Source: Arthrobotrys musiformis (taxonomy: Eukaryota > Ascomycota > Orbiliomycetes > Orbiliales > Orbiliaceae). From it: a stretch of DNA of 64,000 nt. The position numbers were made by a program, and so were the translations under genes. Of the stretch, positions 1 through 11,534 are shown one piece after another (the first letter of the stretch is position 1; every line of letters starts with the position of its first letter). The DNA lies in the NCBI GenBank assembly GCA_036971715.1, contig JAVHJL010000004.1:3906001-3970000 (forward strand), given 5' to 3'. The notes under the pieces are model-generated. The model saw nothing but the letters and a program-made list of their open reading frames with translations, did not search any database and was not told where the DNA came from.

Positions 1-1
1 A

Positions 2-268
2 CTGGAGAAGCTAGACGAACACTCGGACTGGCATTTTGCAAAGGACCTGATGCAGCAGGATCGCATTATCGTCCCCTCCGCATCTACCTCTTCAACATCA
101 AACAAACCCAACAAAAAGGAAGAAAAACAAGAACCAAGTTCTTCGCAGACGGTTCCTGTCAAAAGGGGCAGGGGTCGACCGCCAAAACACGCGATTGTGC
201 ACGTACAAGGCGAGAACGGGCCGGTGTTGGAGAAAGGACAGAGAAAGTTAGCATTTGGGAGGGGGTGA
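2..268 (+). CDS. DNA polymerase eta-like protein, C-terminal end (5' truncated by window edge)
   Basis: Only the last 88 codons are in the window; the frame is open from base 2, so the gene starts upstream. The first visible residues (LEKLDEHSDWHFAKDLMQQD) look like the helix of a UBZ3 ubiquitin-binding zinc finger, as found at the C terminus of Y-family polymerase eta (Rad30), where it helps recruit the enzyme to ubiquitinated PCNA at stalled forks. A Ser/Lys-rich disordered stretch follows, then an AT-hook-like KRGRGRPPK motif, and finally GQRKLAFG near the end, a plausible degenerate PCNA-interacting motif. Family knowledge: polymerase eta does translesion synthesis past UV damage. The catalytic domain is not visible, so the name rests on the UBZ-like helix plus the PIP-like end. 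Another UBZ-bearing repair protein is possible. The gene converges on EMC1. Confidence 0.55.
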   Translation: MEKLDEHSDWHFAKDLMQQDRIIVPSASTSSTSNKPNKKEEKQEPSSSQTVPVKRGRGRPPKHAIVHVQGENGPVLEKGQRKLAFGRG

Positions 269-1229
269 ATTCGTTTTTGGGAGACTTGGGATTGGCTGTT
301 TGATTTTTGTGGGATTCTGAGGATTCCTCGTGGAGTGGGCGTGGGGATTTTTTCGGCGTGAGCTTCGAGTGCTCGAATGCTTAGGTTTAAAGGTATAGGA
401 TAGTCTATACGGAAGACCCAATGCCCTTATACGGGCTAGAGTGAGCTAGCTACTAGGTGAGATATTTGGCCCACGATGATACCTTTGTCGGTTCCCAATT
501 TAAGGCGCTAACAGTGTGACGGGGGATCTAGCGTCTCACAGCTAGGCGCCATACTCTGTCTTGCGAAGGGATCTGAATGACTCTCCGTCCGAAAGCTTGA
601 CCAGGGCGCCTCTTGGGTATGTCAACGGCATGGATTCGGGTTCGGGTCTGATATATTTTACGATTTTAACCCAAAGCCCACACCGCGAATGGCAATCGAT
701 AGGTTCGATTGGAGGGTAGGTAAGCATATCTGTCCGAATTATATTCCAGTTGTCGTCAGCTATCGGATCGTCTCAAATGAGACTGTGAGTATTGTTGGAT
801 TCGAGGCTAGGGTATTGTAAGATAAGCAAATATTCTTTGCATGCATTGTTCGGGAGCCTCTATAGTTACGGCTGTCAAATTAAAGAATCCAAAAGTTTCG
901 CTACTAAGGTAGCCTGTGCATTAATCGTATGCTCGACTTTGCATCATTCACTACTAGTATACTACTACGCTATTCCTACCGCAACTATACCTGCCGCAAA
1001 GGGCGCCCAGGCTACTAAAAAAAAAGTGACAATGTCCATTAAGATTATGCACAAGCCGAAATCCTATCTTATCTCGCGCGTGATATAGCAATCGTCTACC
1101 ATACTCTCCCTTCAACTTATCCTCTCGACTCGGGTATAATTTACTGCGCCCACCGCTGTCCGATTTGCTTCTTTCGAACCTATAATCAATCGATTACACA
1201 TTAGTCTCTCACCTCCCAAAATAGTAGCT
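269..1229. other. Intergenic region between convergent genes
   Basis: About 960 bases between the polymerase-eta-like stop codon and the EMC1 stop codon on the opposite strand. It should hold both 3' UTRs and polyadenylation regions. The short open frames here have no recognisable domain. No repeat or RNA gene was seen. Confidence 0.6.
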
Positions 1230-4146
1230 TTACGGGGGAGATGATAAACCTACCATAGGCCTCAAAAACATAGTTCCAACGCCAACAGCAAGCACGCTTC
1301 CAATCAGCGCCAACTTGTTAAACCCTCTTCCCAGCACATCAAACGCCTCACTCGGATTCGTCCTCGTCCCGAAGATATCAATACCCCATCCGACGACGAT
1401 ACTAGTACTTTCCAATAAACTTGGTGTTGTGATGATTTTCTCGATGCCTACGAGGTCTCTGATGTGTGATAGCGACGCACGGCCGTGGTCGATACCTAGA
1501 TATGGATCGTATTTGAATAACCCTTCTTCCTTTTCTTCCGCCGTAGGTTCTCGACCGACGGGACGGCGGGGTTCTAGAGTACGTTTATTGATAGCGAGAA
1601 GCGCGCCGAGCTTAGGAACGGATAGAAGGACGGCACGGGTGGTTATTCCCTGCCTTGTCGTTGTTGTCGCAAGGGATGTTATTGGATGGGGGAAGATGAA
1701 GGCATGTGATACTCCATAAGGTGAGGAAGATCTCGGTTGATCGTATGATGAAATATTCTGCTGTAACAGCCGACCAGGATCGTTCTTGTTCGCCGAGGCG
1801 TAGAAGTCTGTGACCACCAGCTGGGTTCCCCTTGCGGCGGAATTAGAGTAGTATGAGTATACATACCAGTTTTCGGCGATGGTAGCGACAATGGGGCGGG
1901 TTGTGTCCGCGTCGGTTTGGACTGATGTGTGGAGGACGGTGCCGGAGACTGTGTCAAGGAGATAGAGGTATATCGAGGATGTGGAAGGGTCCGAAGCGAT
2001 TAATAGCGCCAGATGAGGGTTGACGTATTTGTACAACACCGAACGGTCGCCGAGGACCTTTCCAATCGAGGCGATTGGGTCATGGGATGGGCGGGTGGTG
2101 ATTGAAATGATCTTTTGGTTTGGAGGGAGGCGGAAGGACCAGGTTGGGGTGAGGATTAAACGACCGCCCACGGTGGGTTTCGCGGTGTATCCGCAGATAC
2201 CGCTTGAACTCTCACATTTTCGGGAGAGAGTGGTCTTCGAAAGGGCTTGAGCGAGCTCTTCTTCCTTTTCATCAGGCCAAAACCAGCCTTTTACACCTTC
2301 TTTAACGGGGACGGCAACAATCCATCTGTCGTCGGTAGTTGCCGACTCAACGGTCATCACACTAGCGGAAGGAAGGATTTGGACGAGTGTCTTTTTCAGA
2401 CCCCTTCCGGTGATAGCATCGATTTTGTAAATGTCACCGGAGGAAAGGACGACTAAAACAATACCCTTGCCAAAATGGAATATACCCTTGATATCCTTCT
2501 CCAAGATCTTGGTCTTGCCCAAGTTAATAGTCCACACGACCTCACCTTTGTTAGCAGTATCAACTGCTGTCACCCAACCAAAACGAGTCACAAAGACCAC
2601 GAATTTGCGGTAACCGAAGGGGTCTTTGGTAACGGCAGCTTCGGCGGCAGCGGTAGGTCCGAATATTCCCAGGATGCTCTGTTGAAACCCAGCGATCCAC
2701 CCTGGGAGGTACTTCAATTCCTCAATATGTCGTGTGACACGCTTAACATAAGCGGTGACAAGGTTGCTCGCTTCCTCGGCATGGAGGGTTTTCTCAAGGG
2801 TATCCTCAACCTCGTGAACATCCACGAATTCAGCTGCAACAGCGGAAGCCAATGCCTCCTGCCTAGTCCACACAATTTGATCGTTGCGGACAAGAATCAT
2901 GTTGCCGTCTGCGAGTGTGACGGCGGCTCGTACGGCAATCGCGCCATCCTTCCGTTTGACAACCTCGGCCACAACGTGAAGCGGCTCGGCCGGCAACATC
3001 TTTGGTAGTTCAAATGCTTTCACTTGATCTTGAGACTCGGCGTCGTAAATACGAATTTCGACACGATTAACCCGAGTGGCGAAAATCCCGGAACCACTGT
3101 CAGATAGGGAGAATACGCTGACAGCGTTTTCGTAGGGAAGGTCAATTTTCTTGGTGACAACACCATCTTTGATAGTGTAGAAGTCAGCCCAAGAGGTAGT
3201 CGAATCTGGTGATTTCGCCCAGTACTCGATGAATAGGAGGTCCTTTGTAACAGCATGCAATCTGTAATTGTGAACAGCACTGTCGACTGCAAGGGATTTG
3301 GTGTGCTTTGTCCCTAGAGTGTTCAACTTCAGATTATCTGAGTCTCTAAAGGCAGTGAGCGGCAGTATCTGGGGGATCGGGACGTGGGCGTCGGATGGGC
3401 CAAAAACACCATCGATGAAAGTCTCAAGCTGGGCACCAGTCGTTGGTGATATAACTACAGTCTTAAGAGCGTTGGACGCGGGCTCACTCAAAGTGAGGAA
3501 CAACCGGTCACCAATAAGGTTGAAGTTCGAGGCCACATCGCGGCTACGGGAATGTCAGTACGATGTTGCATAGCGCATGGATTCTGCATGGGTTTTAGAC
3601 TTACCCTTCGCCGACAAGAGTCTCCCAAGCAATTTCCCCAGACTCCAACTTGATGGCCTTGACTTGGCCCCCCTCTAGAGCTACTACGAGGAGGTTCTCC
3701 GCCTCGAGCGTAATTAAATCCGCAACGGTAACACTAGCAGAGTACTGCCAAACAGCACGTCCAGTCGCTGCATCCCAAAGGGCTATCGCTTTATCAAAGA
3801 CCGAAACTACCCTCCCGTCCTTAGATTTCCTCAGCCAAGCCGATTTACTCAATTCTTCGGACTCGGACACGGTTCCTTCCCCAAGACGTTGTCTCCAGAC
3901 CTGGGCTCCATCCTTGGGATTGATAGCGCCTATTACCAATCGATTTGATAACGTATATAGTAAAGAACCGCTTTTGCCAGCCGCAGCTTGATGGAAGAAG
4001 GTACTTGATGGGTCTAATGCTGTACCGAAGAGCTGAACCTGGAAGTCCGTATGGAATGCCTCGTCGCTGAATACTGCTTGACACGACGAGCTCAACAGCG
4101 ACCCTGCAAGCAGGAGGTAGTGGAGCGGATTGTGCCGCAGCCACAT
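1230..4146 (-). CDS. EMC1: ER membrane protein complex subunit 1 (EMC1)
   Basis: Two exons, 4146-3605 and 3543-1230, encode 951 residues. The 61-base intron has donor GTAAGT, a CTGAC branch site and acceptor TAG, and joins ...LVGEG to RDVASNF in frame. The start is the ATG at 4146; the frame extends further upstream only through a TTG. Residues 1-24 form a signal peptide. The N-terminal part has PQQ-propeller-like strands (GAQVWRQRLG, GRAVWQYSAS, GEIAWETLVG) and the C-terminal part matches the EMC1 DUF1620 domain (DRSVLYKYVNPHLALL, FKYDPYLGIDHGRASLSHIR), followed by one membrane helix near residues 925-945. EMC1 is the large lumenal scaffold of the EMC insertase for tail-anchored and multipass proteins in the ER. 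The length is normal for fungal EMC1 and the gene looks intact. It is transcribed away from the gene at 8133 across a 4 kb shared upstream region. Confidence 0.95.
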
Positions 4147-6175
4147 GGTAAAAGGAAGCAACGATTTCGACGAAGCTATCAACGGCGATACCGTGCAGAA
4201 GGGCGGAGTGGAGGGAGTTGGATGGTAGTTGAAGTGGGGTGTGTAACGTTCGTGTGCTGCACTACGCCTGGTCCCTTAGTCAAGACACCGTTCACATTGA
4301 CGTCGGAAGTTGTGCTGTCGCTAAGCACTAGCCACTTCAACACATCTTACAGCCTGCTACGTGTGGCGGGTGCTCTGTCAGAAGCCATAAGCCCCACTTC
4401 TTCATGGAAATATGATATCAACTGCAACTTCAATCATCGCGACCTCATCGTCGTTTATCGAATATTCGAGTTTTCTTCGGTTAGAACCGGCCATTGGCGA
4501 GTCTGGTAAGTCTGATATCTGATATCTCGGACCCAGTTGGATAGATAAGAGATGGAAGTCATTACGTGCATATCAGCAATGCATGCATCTCTCCTCGATG
4601 AAGTCTAGGCACCGCACTAACATGTTCACAATGTAACTACGCTACTAGTATACTGAGATATTTACGAAGGCTCTAACGGCCAAATAGCCATGGCCTCGCC
4701 AGAGTATCGAAAACTTGCACAGAGGTCCACCTGATCAGTCACCAAGCTTGGTCAATCCTAGTGTGATGGGGCGACGGAACACCATGCCTGTGCCTGGCTG
4801 CCTGTCACTAAATTGATAGGTCCTGTGACCTTCGAGTTTCTTTTTTTCCCCGCAGAAAATGGACATCATCGAGGCATCTACAAGGTCAATTGGCTCTCGG
4901 AAAAACAAGCTCTAGATTCGAGGCGGTGATGGCTTCGGGATCGGACAGGGAATGCAGTGGTACATTGGTGCCGTGTTTAGCAGCATGTCCGTGGACGGGA
5001 ACCTCAAGGTTTAAAGCCACCGTCGCAATGTCGAAACGAGATGCACATTTCCGCCAGCGAAGATGCAATGTGTGGCATCGAGAACAGACCCCACACTTCA
5101 GATATCGAACTTCCGTAAGTTGTCAAGGGCGCTGCACAAGATTCAATCGACCTTCGTTTACAGGTATGTATATGGTTCAGGACGTTCCAAAGTTCAAAGT
5201 TAAGATATGTATGAAGAAAAGGATCGCATTTTCCTGTCACTGTCATAGTCGCCGTTTTCGAGGCCTGGCCAGACGTTTTCATGACATCCAGAACTTCATT
5301 GTCCAGATCTCAGTTTGACTGTTTCGCTGCATGGGCAGGGCTATTCTTCCTTGACCTTGCAATCCAGGATCTGGGGATTCTCTTCCCCTGCTAGGTTGGA
5401 CGGCTGTATGGGGGTTTTTTTAAAGGTTCGAGGGCTGTCGTGCATAGTCCTTGCATGGCCACGGGATCCGGTCGACATGGCTACATACTGCCAAGCTCCC
5501 TTCGTCCAACATGAAGGTGTGCTTTCCTGCGCCGAAAACGACCCCAAAAGTCTAAAAAAAAATTCCTTTCCCTCCATCATGTATCACTTGATCAAAAGGT
5601 TCAAGCTCTCTCGCCTTTCCAATTCCTTCCTTCCACCTGTGCTTCTTTCATCCTCCGGTTTCACTGGTCGAATCATGGTTCGAGAATGGATTATTAATTG
5701 CTTTTCTCCGTTGCATATAATATACAGTATGCAACGGAGTTCATGGGAGAGCTGTTCGTTGACAGGTTCCATATCCAAGCCGTTTATAGGTCTTTCGAGA
5801 CTTGCAGATACCCTCAGGTATCCGAATGCTAGCACGGAGTAATCTTTGACCACTTATTGAGGCGGCAGACTGAACGTGTTTGCTTCCCAACAGCCAGTTT
5901 TTAGAGGCCGCCTTTTGCATTTACGAGCGCCCCTTTTGTGCAGGCATTCCAGCTAAACCAAAGCCAGAGTCCACAAAAGAGAACCACCGTCTTCCAGTCA
6001 GCAGGGGACGGGGCTTCCAGTTGAACAATCGCCGCTTTTAACTCTTATAAGAGCAAGTCCCCAGCAAGATTTTCAGCTGCCTCCAGGCACAAGCTATTCT
6101 TGGGAGAATAAGCGGAGTAGCGAAAAAAAACGGGTAGGCAAGGCATATCAGATGCTCATCTGAGATTTAGAAAGC

Positions 6176-6188
6176 TTTTTTTTTTTTT
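6176..6188. repeat. T13 homopolymer
   Basis: A run of 13 T residues in the EMC1 / AreA-like intergenic region. Confidence 0.9.
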
Positions 6189-6799
6189 CTCGCATCGGTT
6201 TTCCTGGACGCGGGGGTCACCGAAAATTTTATGGTTCTCGAGCAGGCCTTTTACCAGGTATTTCCAACTCTGCTCCCCTTTGAATCCTTTTTTTTTCTTT
6301 TCGGGGAGCAAGGCAAGAGGTTCTTTTGCTTAGTAGTTGTTGTTGTGTAATACATCCGTGGGAGGAACCCTTCTCACGAGAATACCCATCTTGCCATGAC
6401 GCCAAAAAGGTCTTTAAGAGCGATAATTATTAACGGGCCCTTACCAGAACAAATATATCCGTACCCTCCACTTAGGAGTGGCTCGTACGATCCCGTTTCC
6501 CTGAGGTGAAAGAAAGAAGAAATTTTTTTCTCTTAAAACGTGGAAAGTTTTCTCCTCGAAGAACGCGGGGAACAAGCAAGCAAGCACATGCAAATGAAGC
6601 CTCGAGGAGAACTCTGAAACCTTCCCTCACTGCTAATATATTTTCTTCGCCTCTGGCGCACCACTACCCAAGCAAAGCCAGTTTGCAGAACCTTTCGTCG
6701 ACAGTTGTAAAGCCTGCTCCGCAGACGATCTGCGCACAAGGGCTAGCTGCAACTAAAGCTAGTCGACCCTAGGGAAGATCACCATTCTTAACCGATATC

Positions 6800-6813
6800 A
6801 AAAAAAAAAAAAA
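6800..6813. repeat. A14 homopolymer
   Basis: A run of 14 A residues in the same intergenic region. Confidence 0.9.
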
Positions 6814-8132
6814 TTCATTGCATCAGGGCACCAAGCACGCCGTCCTGACACAACCTCAACATATCTCACCATCGGGCTGAGGAGACCCGGCTTCTATTGT
6901 GCCCGCAGCGAAGTGGCATGTTTCCTCGTAATACAGGCGACTGACCTTTTGCATTGTCCTCGTCAGCCACTATCCTCGTCGGTTTTGCCTCTCCTTATCC
7001 CAGCTCGAGCTCTTCGCTTTGATAGGCGCATCCTGCTCCCCTCCGGCAACTGCCTGCTAGTTCACGTTCTCGCCCTCCAGGCCAATATATTTTGCAGAAG
7101 GCCCAGCCCATCGTTTGCTCGAGCTTTTCCCGCAAAGGCTAGAAGAGGGACAGATCGACTCATCCCCCTTCGACTTCTGCTTCCTGCTTCCTTTCCCCGC
7201 AAAATTAGCTTCCAAGGTCCGGAATACCAAATGCCCTACCGCGCAAAGCCCAGTTTCTAAAGTTGAACCCTGCATAAAAGCAGCTGGGGAGGACGACAAT
7301 TGTCGACAAGGACAACACATCTCGCATCAGCAAAGCCAAATTTATAAAGCTGATTTGCCAGAGCTCAAACCTTCTCTAGGAGCTGTCAACCTGCACCTGC
7401 TGCGGAGGGTGTGAAAAAGAAAACGCAAAAGAAAACGAAAAATTCGGAGTCCGTAATAATTTATAATAGCTCACCACAGCATGGACTCCGCTTCCTAATT
7501 ATATAAAACACACAGACCACTTCTCCAAGGGTCTTCAAACCCAAAAGCCGCGTATTGCGGGGAACCGGCTGACATTCACGAGGACCATCTTAGCGGACGA
7601 TCCAATACACGCTACCCTTTGAATTATCCATCATCTGACAACCTTCCGATAAAGCCTTACTCAAATGGGGATTTAACATATCGCGACATTAGCTGAGGGT
7701 CCACGTGGTCCCTTCCCCAAACTTTCGACTTGCATATAATCTGCAGCCTCTTCGTCGCCTCTGTTTTTCCCCGGCTTTGTTCCATCCTGTCGGGACGCTC
7801 GAACCCCTCTACCATCGGTTGAACTTTCCTGGTGGCCTCCTTTCTCATTTCTTTCGTTCATTTCTTGCTTATTTTGTCATAATCAATCTTGTTTTCCTGC
7901 CTTGACGACCTCTTTGTATTTCTTCCAGCCACTTCGGTCGACCCGGCCTTTCTATTGTTCTTTTTTATATTGCCAGCCCGCGGACCTTGGAACCTTCTCA
8001 GGGCGTCTATACTTGCGTGGGCCGGATACTTTTTCTCTCTCTTTTTTAACTCTAAGCTCGTGGTAGCTATACTTCTGGTCAAGCTTCGCCTGCCTCTTCT
8101 CAGCGGCAGCAGCTTGACTACCAGCATCTACC

Positions 8133-9924
8133 ATGATGAACCACGGGTTGCCCCAGATAGTCGACAGCCGAAACACGTTGACGGATGACATACGAAAGAT
8201 TGAAAAAGTGCAAGTCGAGGAACTCACACGACTATGGAAGGGTAAGTCTTAGCAGCTGTCCCGCCCACAAAAATTACACAAAGCAAGCACAACCACAGGG
8301 TATTGGGACCACATCTTTCTTTCCAAAATCGACATCTCTTCCTATGGGCCTGGACGATTACGACTCTCCCGAGCCGAGCCGAGCCGACGCTGACTGGACT
8401 GGACCCCGGGGATTGAAGATGCTGGAACCTTGCTTCTTAATCTGTTCTGTTGCAACCCTTTCAAAGTTGCAATGACAAGTGTGATACTGATACGAACTGG
8501 GATGGATAATAGTGTATACGACAAATAAAAATATTATCGCAACTGGCCGACGACTAGAAAATCTGTTCTGGAGAATATGGGGCTCAACTCGGATTCAGGA
8601 AAATATCTCTGGAAACACTGTTGCGATGATATTCTCAATGATAGACCAAGGTGAAGAAGCAATAGCGAATGCTTATAAGATCCCGCCGCCGTCGAAGTCC
8701 ATCATTAAACAGGTCCCGATTGATATATCCGTCCCGCCCACCCCGCCTCCCAGTCCATATTCAAGGTTCTCGCCTTCCAACAATGTTCTATACCAACCAT
8801 CCCAGACAGCGCTCAGCGCTTCCTTGTTACAGGCGTATCCAAACACCCCGCCATCGCCAGCAATGCCACCGAAGGTCCCACCACCCTCACCTGCAGTCCT
8901 TCCTGAGGCACCAGTTCGACCAGCATTGACCAGGGGCCATCAGTCATATCCGTTGACAACGAACGATGCTCAGGTCCAAATCGGCCGTGAAATTGCATCC
9001 GCAAAGCCGAAAGGCGGTTCGGCCGCTCGCGGCCCCAAAGGCAAGGGGATTTTACGGAAATCTAAACCGGAGAGGAAACGAGGACTTCGCCCTGCTGCTC
9101 CTAGTCGGACTACATCGAATTCCTCGAATGCCACGGCATCAAGTGGAAGATCAACACCCGTTACAGTCACAACAGAAATAACGAATCTCCAGGATGCGGC
9201 TTCGCAGAGCGGAAAGGACACTGACCATAGTTTGACAAGTGTGCGATCGGGGGAAAGTTCCAGGAAATCGAGCGAAGCAGGTTCGACAAAGAGCAAAGAG
9301 GACTGGTTAGTAGAGCCTGATTTTAGGGCAAAGTACCTCGAGCAGCGAAAGAAGGATCGGCTATCGGCAATTTCAGGAAACCCAATCGTCAAAGGCCCGT
9401 TGAAAACAAATGCAACAATTGCTACAGCCTCAATGACCGCCGTAGCAATACCTAGAACAAAACGTGGAGGACGAGGTAGAAGTATTCTCGTCGTAGATTC
9501 CGTCGCCCCGCTCAAATCCGCCGATGATGAGGGCAAATCCGGCGCAGCTGTGCCTGTGGTTGAAAGCGCATTCGCGCCGATCTCCGAAGTTCTTCCCAGC
9601 ATAGTCGAAAAGGAAACTTTCGAACGGCCGGTATTCCAAAGAACGAAGTCTCAGTTATCCCTTTTGATCGAGCAAGCGAAGCGAAATTCTGATGGCGGAT
9701 CACCAATCCAGGCGAATACTCCACAGAAATCCGTCTCCCAGACGATGAGCCCGCCTCCCGAAGTTATTCCGGAGGAAAAGGTTCAACCGGGCGACGGTTT
9801 CGAGGATGTGCCAGAGGAGGAACAGGAGGAGGAACAGGAGGACGAAGGTATCGAAATGAAGCAGAAAGTCCCGAAAAAATCGACAAAGTCGAGACGACCA
9901 AAAGTACGCACTAGAAAATCCTAG
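8133..9924 (+). CDS. AreA GATA-like N-terminal domain protein (pfam08550/DUF1752 type)
   Basis: Two exons, 8133-8241 and 8513-9924, encode 506 residues. The intron is 271 bases (donor GTAAGT, acceptor TAG) and splits a Val codon so that ...ELTRLWK runs into VYTTNKN. That join rebuilds the conserved core of the fungal GATA-like AreA domain, residues about 30-60, with LWKVY and RRLENLFWRIW. The ATG at 8133 is preceded in frame by a TGA. The rest is disordered: a Pro-rich segment (about 75-150), basic Ser-rich blocks (about 165-250), an acidic Glu-rich stretch (about 430-450) and a basic tail (SRRPKVRTRK) that could be a nuclear signal. There is no GATA zinc finger, so this is not AreA itself. 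Yeast relatives with this domain include Mks1-type nutrient-signalling regulators, which makes a regulatory role likely but unproven. Confidence 0.82.
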
Positions 9925-10246
9925 GGGTTTATACTTCCCGACTGCTCATCCTACCCCGGGCCCATATGCACCAATTATTTACAACTAAAACGGCAGACCT
10001 ATAGTCCGGTTTTAAACCCGGATTTTTGCACAAATAATGATCGGAGTGACAGAAAAATAGGAGATGCGGAAATACATTTAGAGAAAACAAGAGAGGCAGA
10101 AAAGTCTTTGCACAATCAGATGCAACTTACATGCATTTTTCGGCGTTGGAAGCGAACGAAAGTACATTTATCATTTCTGGGGGTGGTAAAAATGGTTTTT
10201 CCTTTCATGATTTGACACCAATCCTTACGGTCTTTAAGGAGTAGTT

Positions 10247-10264
10247 TTATTATTATTATTATTA
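10247..10264. repeat. (TTA)6 microsatellite
   Basis: Six uninterrupted TTA units downstream of the AreA GATA-like gene. Confidence 0.85.
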
Positions 10265-11406
10265 TTTTCGCAATACTTAAGTGCTTTCCATGCTCTATCC
10301 TTTTTTAACGACCCTTTGCATTTTTCCCCTATTTTCCGAATCAACGGGGTTTCCCCCATCTTCGCAGCGATATCTTTTGGGAGTGTTCTTTTAAATTTTA
10401 GCCATCAAATTGGTAATATAAGCCATTCCACACTCTTTTTCCTTTCGTCTCGTGAGTTGGTTCGATGGAGACGGACGGGTTTCTCAAGCATGCGAATGTT
10501 CCAATTAATTCCAAAATAGTTTAATATCCACGCATATATCTTCTAGTTGTCCATTGCTGGAATTTTGACATTGGTGGACACATCCATTTATATCTTCGAC
10601 CTCTTGGTAATTCTGACCGCTTGTTGATAACTTATAATTAAGGGTTAATCGCGGAGTCGTGACTATTAAGTAGTTATGATGAGTTTCAATAAGGTACGAA
10701 CCCATGGAAATTCGAATATATCTTCCCAAGGCTGTCGCGATCGATTAATTATCTTCGCACAATTATGCAATGTCGTAGTTATATAGTCGTAGCCCTTTGA
10801 TCTGATCATGAATCCCAAGTTAGCCCCACGATCACTTAAAAATTTTGGATTCGCCGGGTTAGGCGTTTCCGTCATGGCCGTCTATGATTCTTTCAATATG
10901 TATGCGAAACTACTGGCCCTCACTACTCTGAGCTTAATATGTAGTTTTGATACATGCGATCATATAACCAAACCTAGAAACTTCGGTATCGAAGAGATCC
11001 GATCCTCGATTGATCCACTCTGAGGCTAATTTTTTGCCGCACAGCCTCGATCGAGGTTAACGTTTGAAGCTCAAAATCGCCTGGAACCCAACCGCCAACT
11101 GCCAAGTAGTGGGTCTTAGCAAAAGTTTGCTAATAGCCCGAAAACCTGGAGTCCAACCACCAACGACCATCGAGCATTTGAGAATGTGGTCGTCTAGCCA
11201 AGACCCCGCTGGTGGGGATATCGCGAAACAAACATGTTTTCTCTGGTTCCGGCCGGCTGCGAAATTTAAAAAGACTGAGGCTCCGTAGCTATAGCCCCGT
11301 CGGGAACCAAACTTTATGCATGCAACTTAACGTTACAGGCCTCTTTTTGCCATTCGCGCGAGATAATGATTTGGAATCTCGATGTTGAGTTTGCCCAGGA
11401 CTACAG

Positions 11407-11414
11407 TATAAAAA
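11407..11414 (+). promoter_or_regulatory. Candidate TATA box of the Ecm33-like gene
   Basis: TATAAAAA lies about 120 bases before the ATG at 11535, a plausible distance for a fungal TATA element with a short leader. A second TATATATA stretch about 20 bases before the ATG is too close to serve as a normal TATA box. Confidence 0.35.
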
Positions 11415-11534
11415 CGTTACCTGATTTCGCGCGAGGATTCGGGGTTTTTCAAAAATCCGTGCCCCAGTATTACAAGCCCACAGGCTGCTAGGGTGTATTC
11501 ATAAAACTGTTTTATATATACCCACGATATAAAC

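Larger units (their letters stand above)
4147..8132. other. 4 kb divergent intergenic region, non-coding
   Basis: This separates EMC1 (-) from the AreA GATA-like gene (+) and must contain both promoters. I see no domain-bearing frame. It has homopolymer runs (T13 at 6176-6188, A14 at 6800-6813) and pyrimidine-rich sequence between about 6.9 and 8.1 kb, typical of fungal promoter or 5' leader DNA, so the + gene may have a long leader or a leader intron. Frames of 90-175 codons at 4.9-5.8 kb show no recognisable protein. Confidence 0.55.
9925..11534. other. AT-rich intergenic region
   Basis: 1.6 kb between two + strand genes. It contains a TTA trinucleotide repeat and a TATA-like box near its right end. 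I see no coding or RNA gene. Confidence 0.6.

Noticed and set aside
4147..4182. Upstream extension of EMC1 to 4182
   Set aside because: The extension begins with TTG; the ATG at 4146 gives a proper signal peptide.
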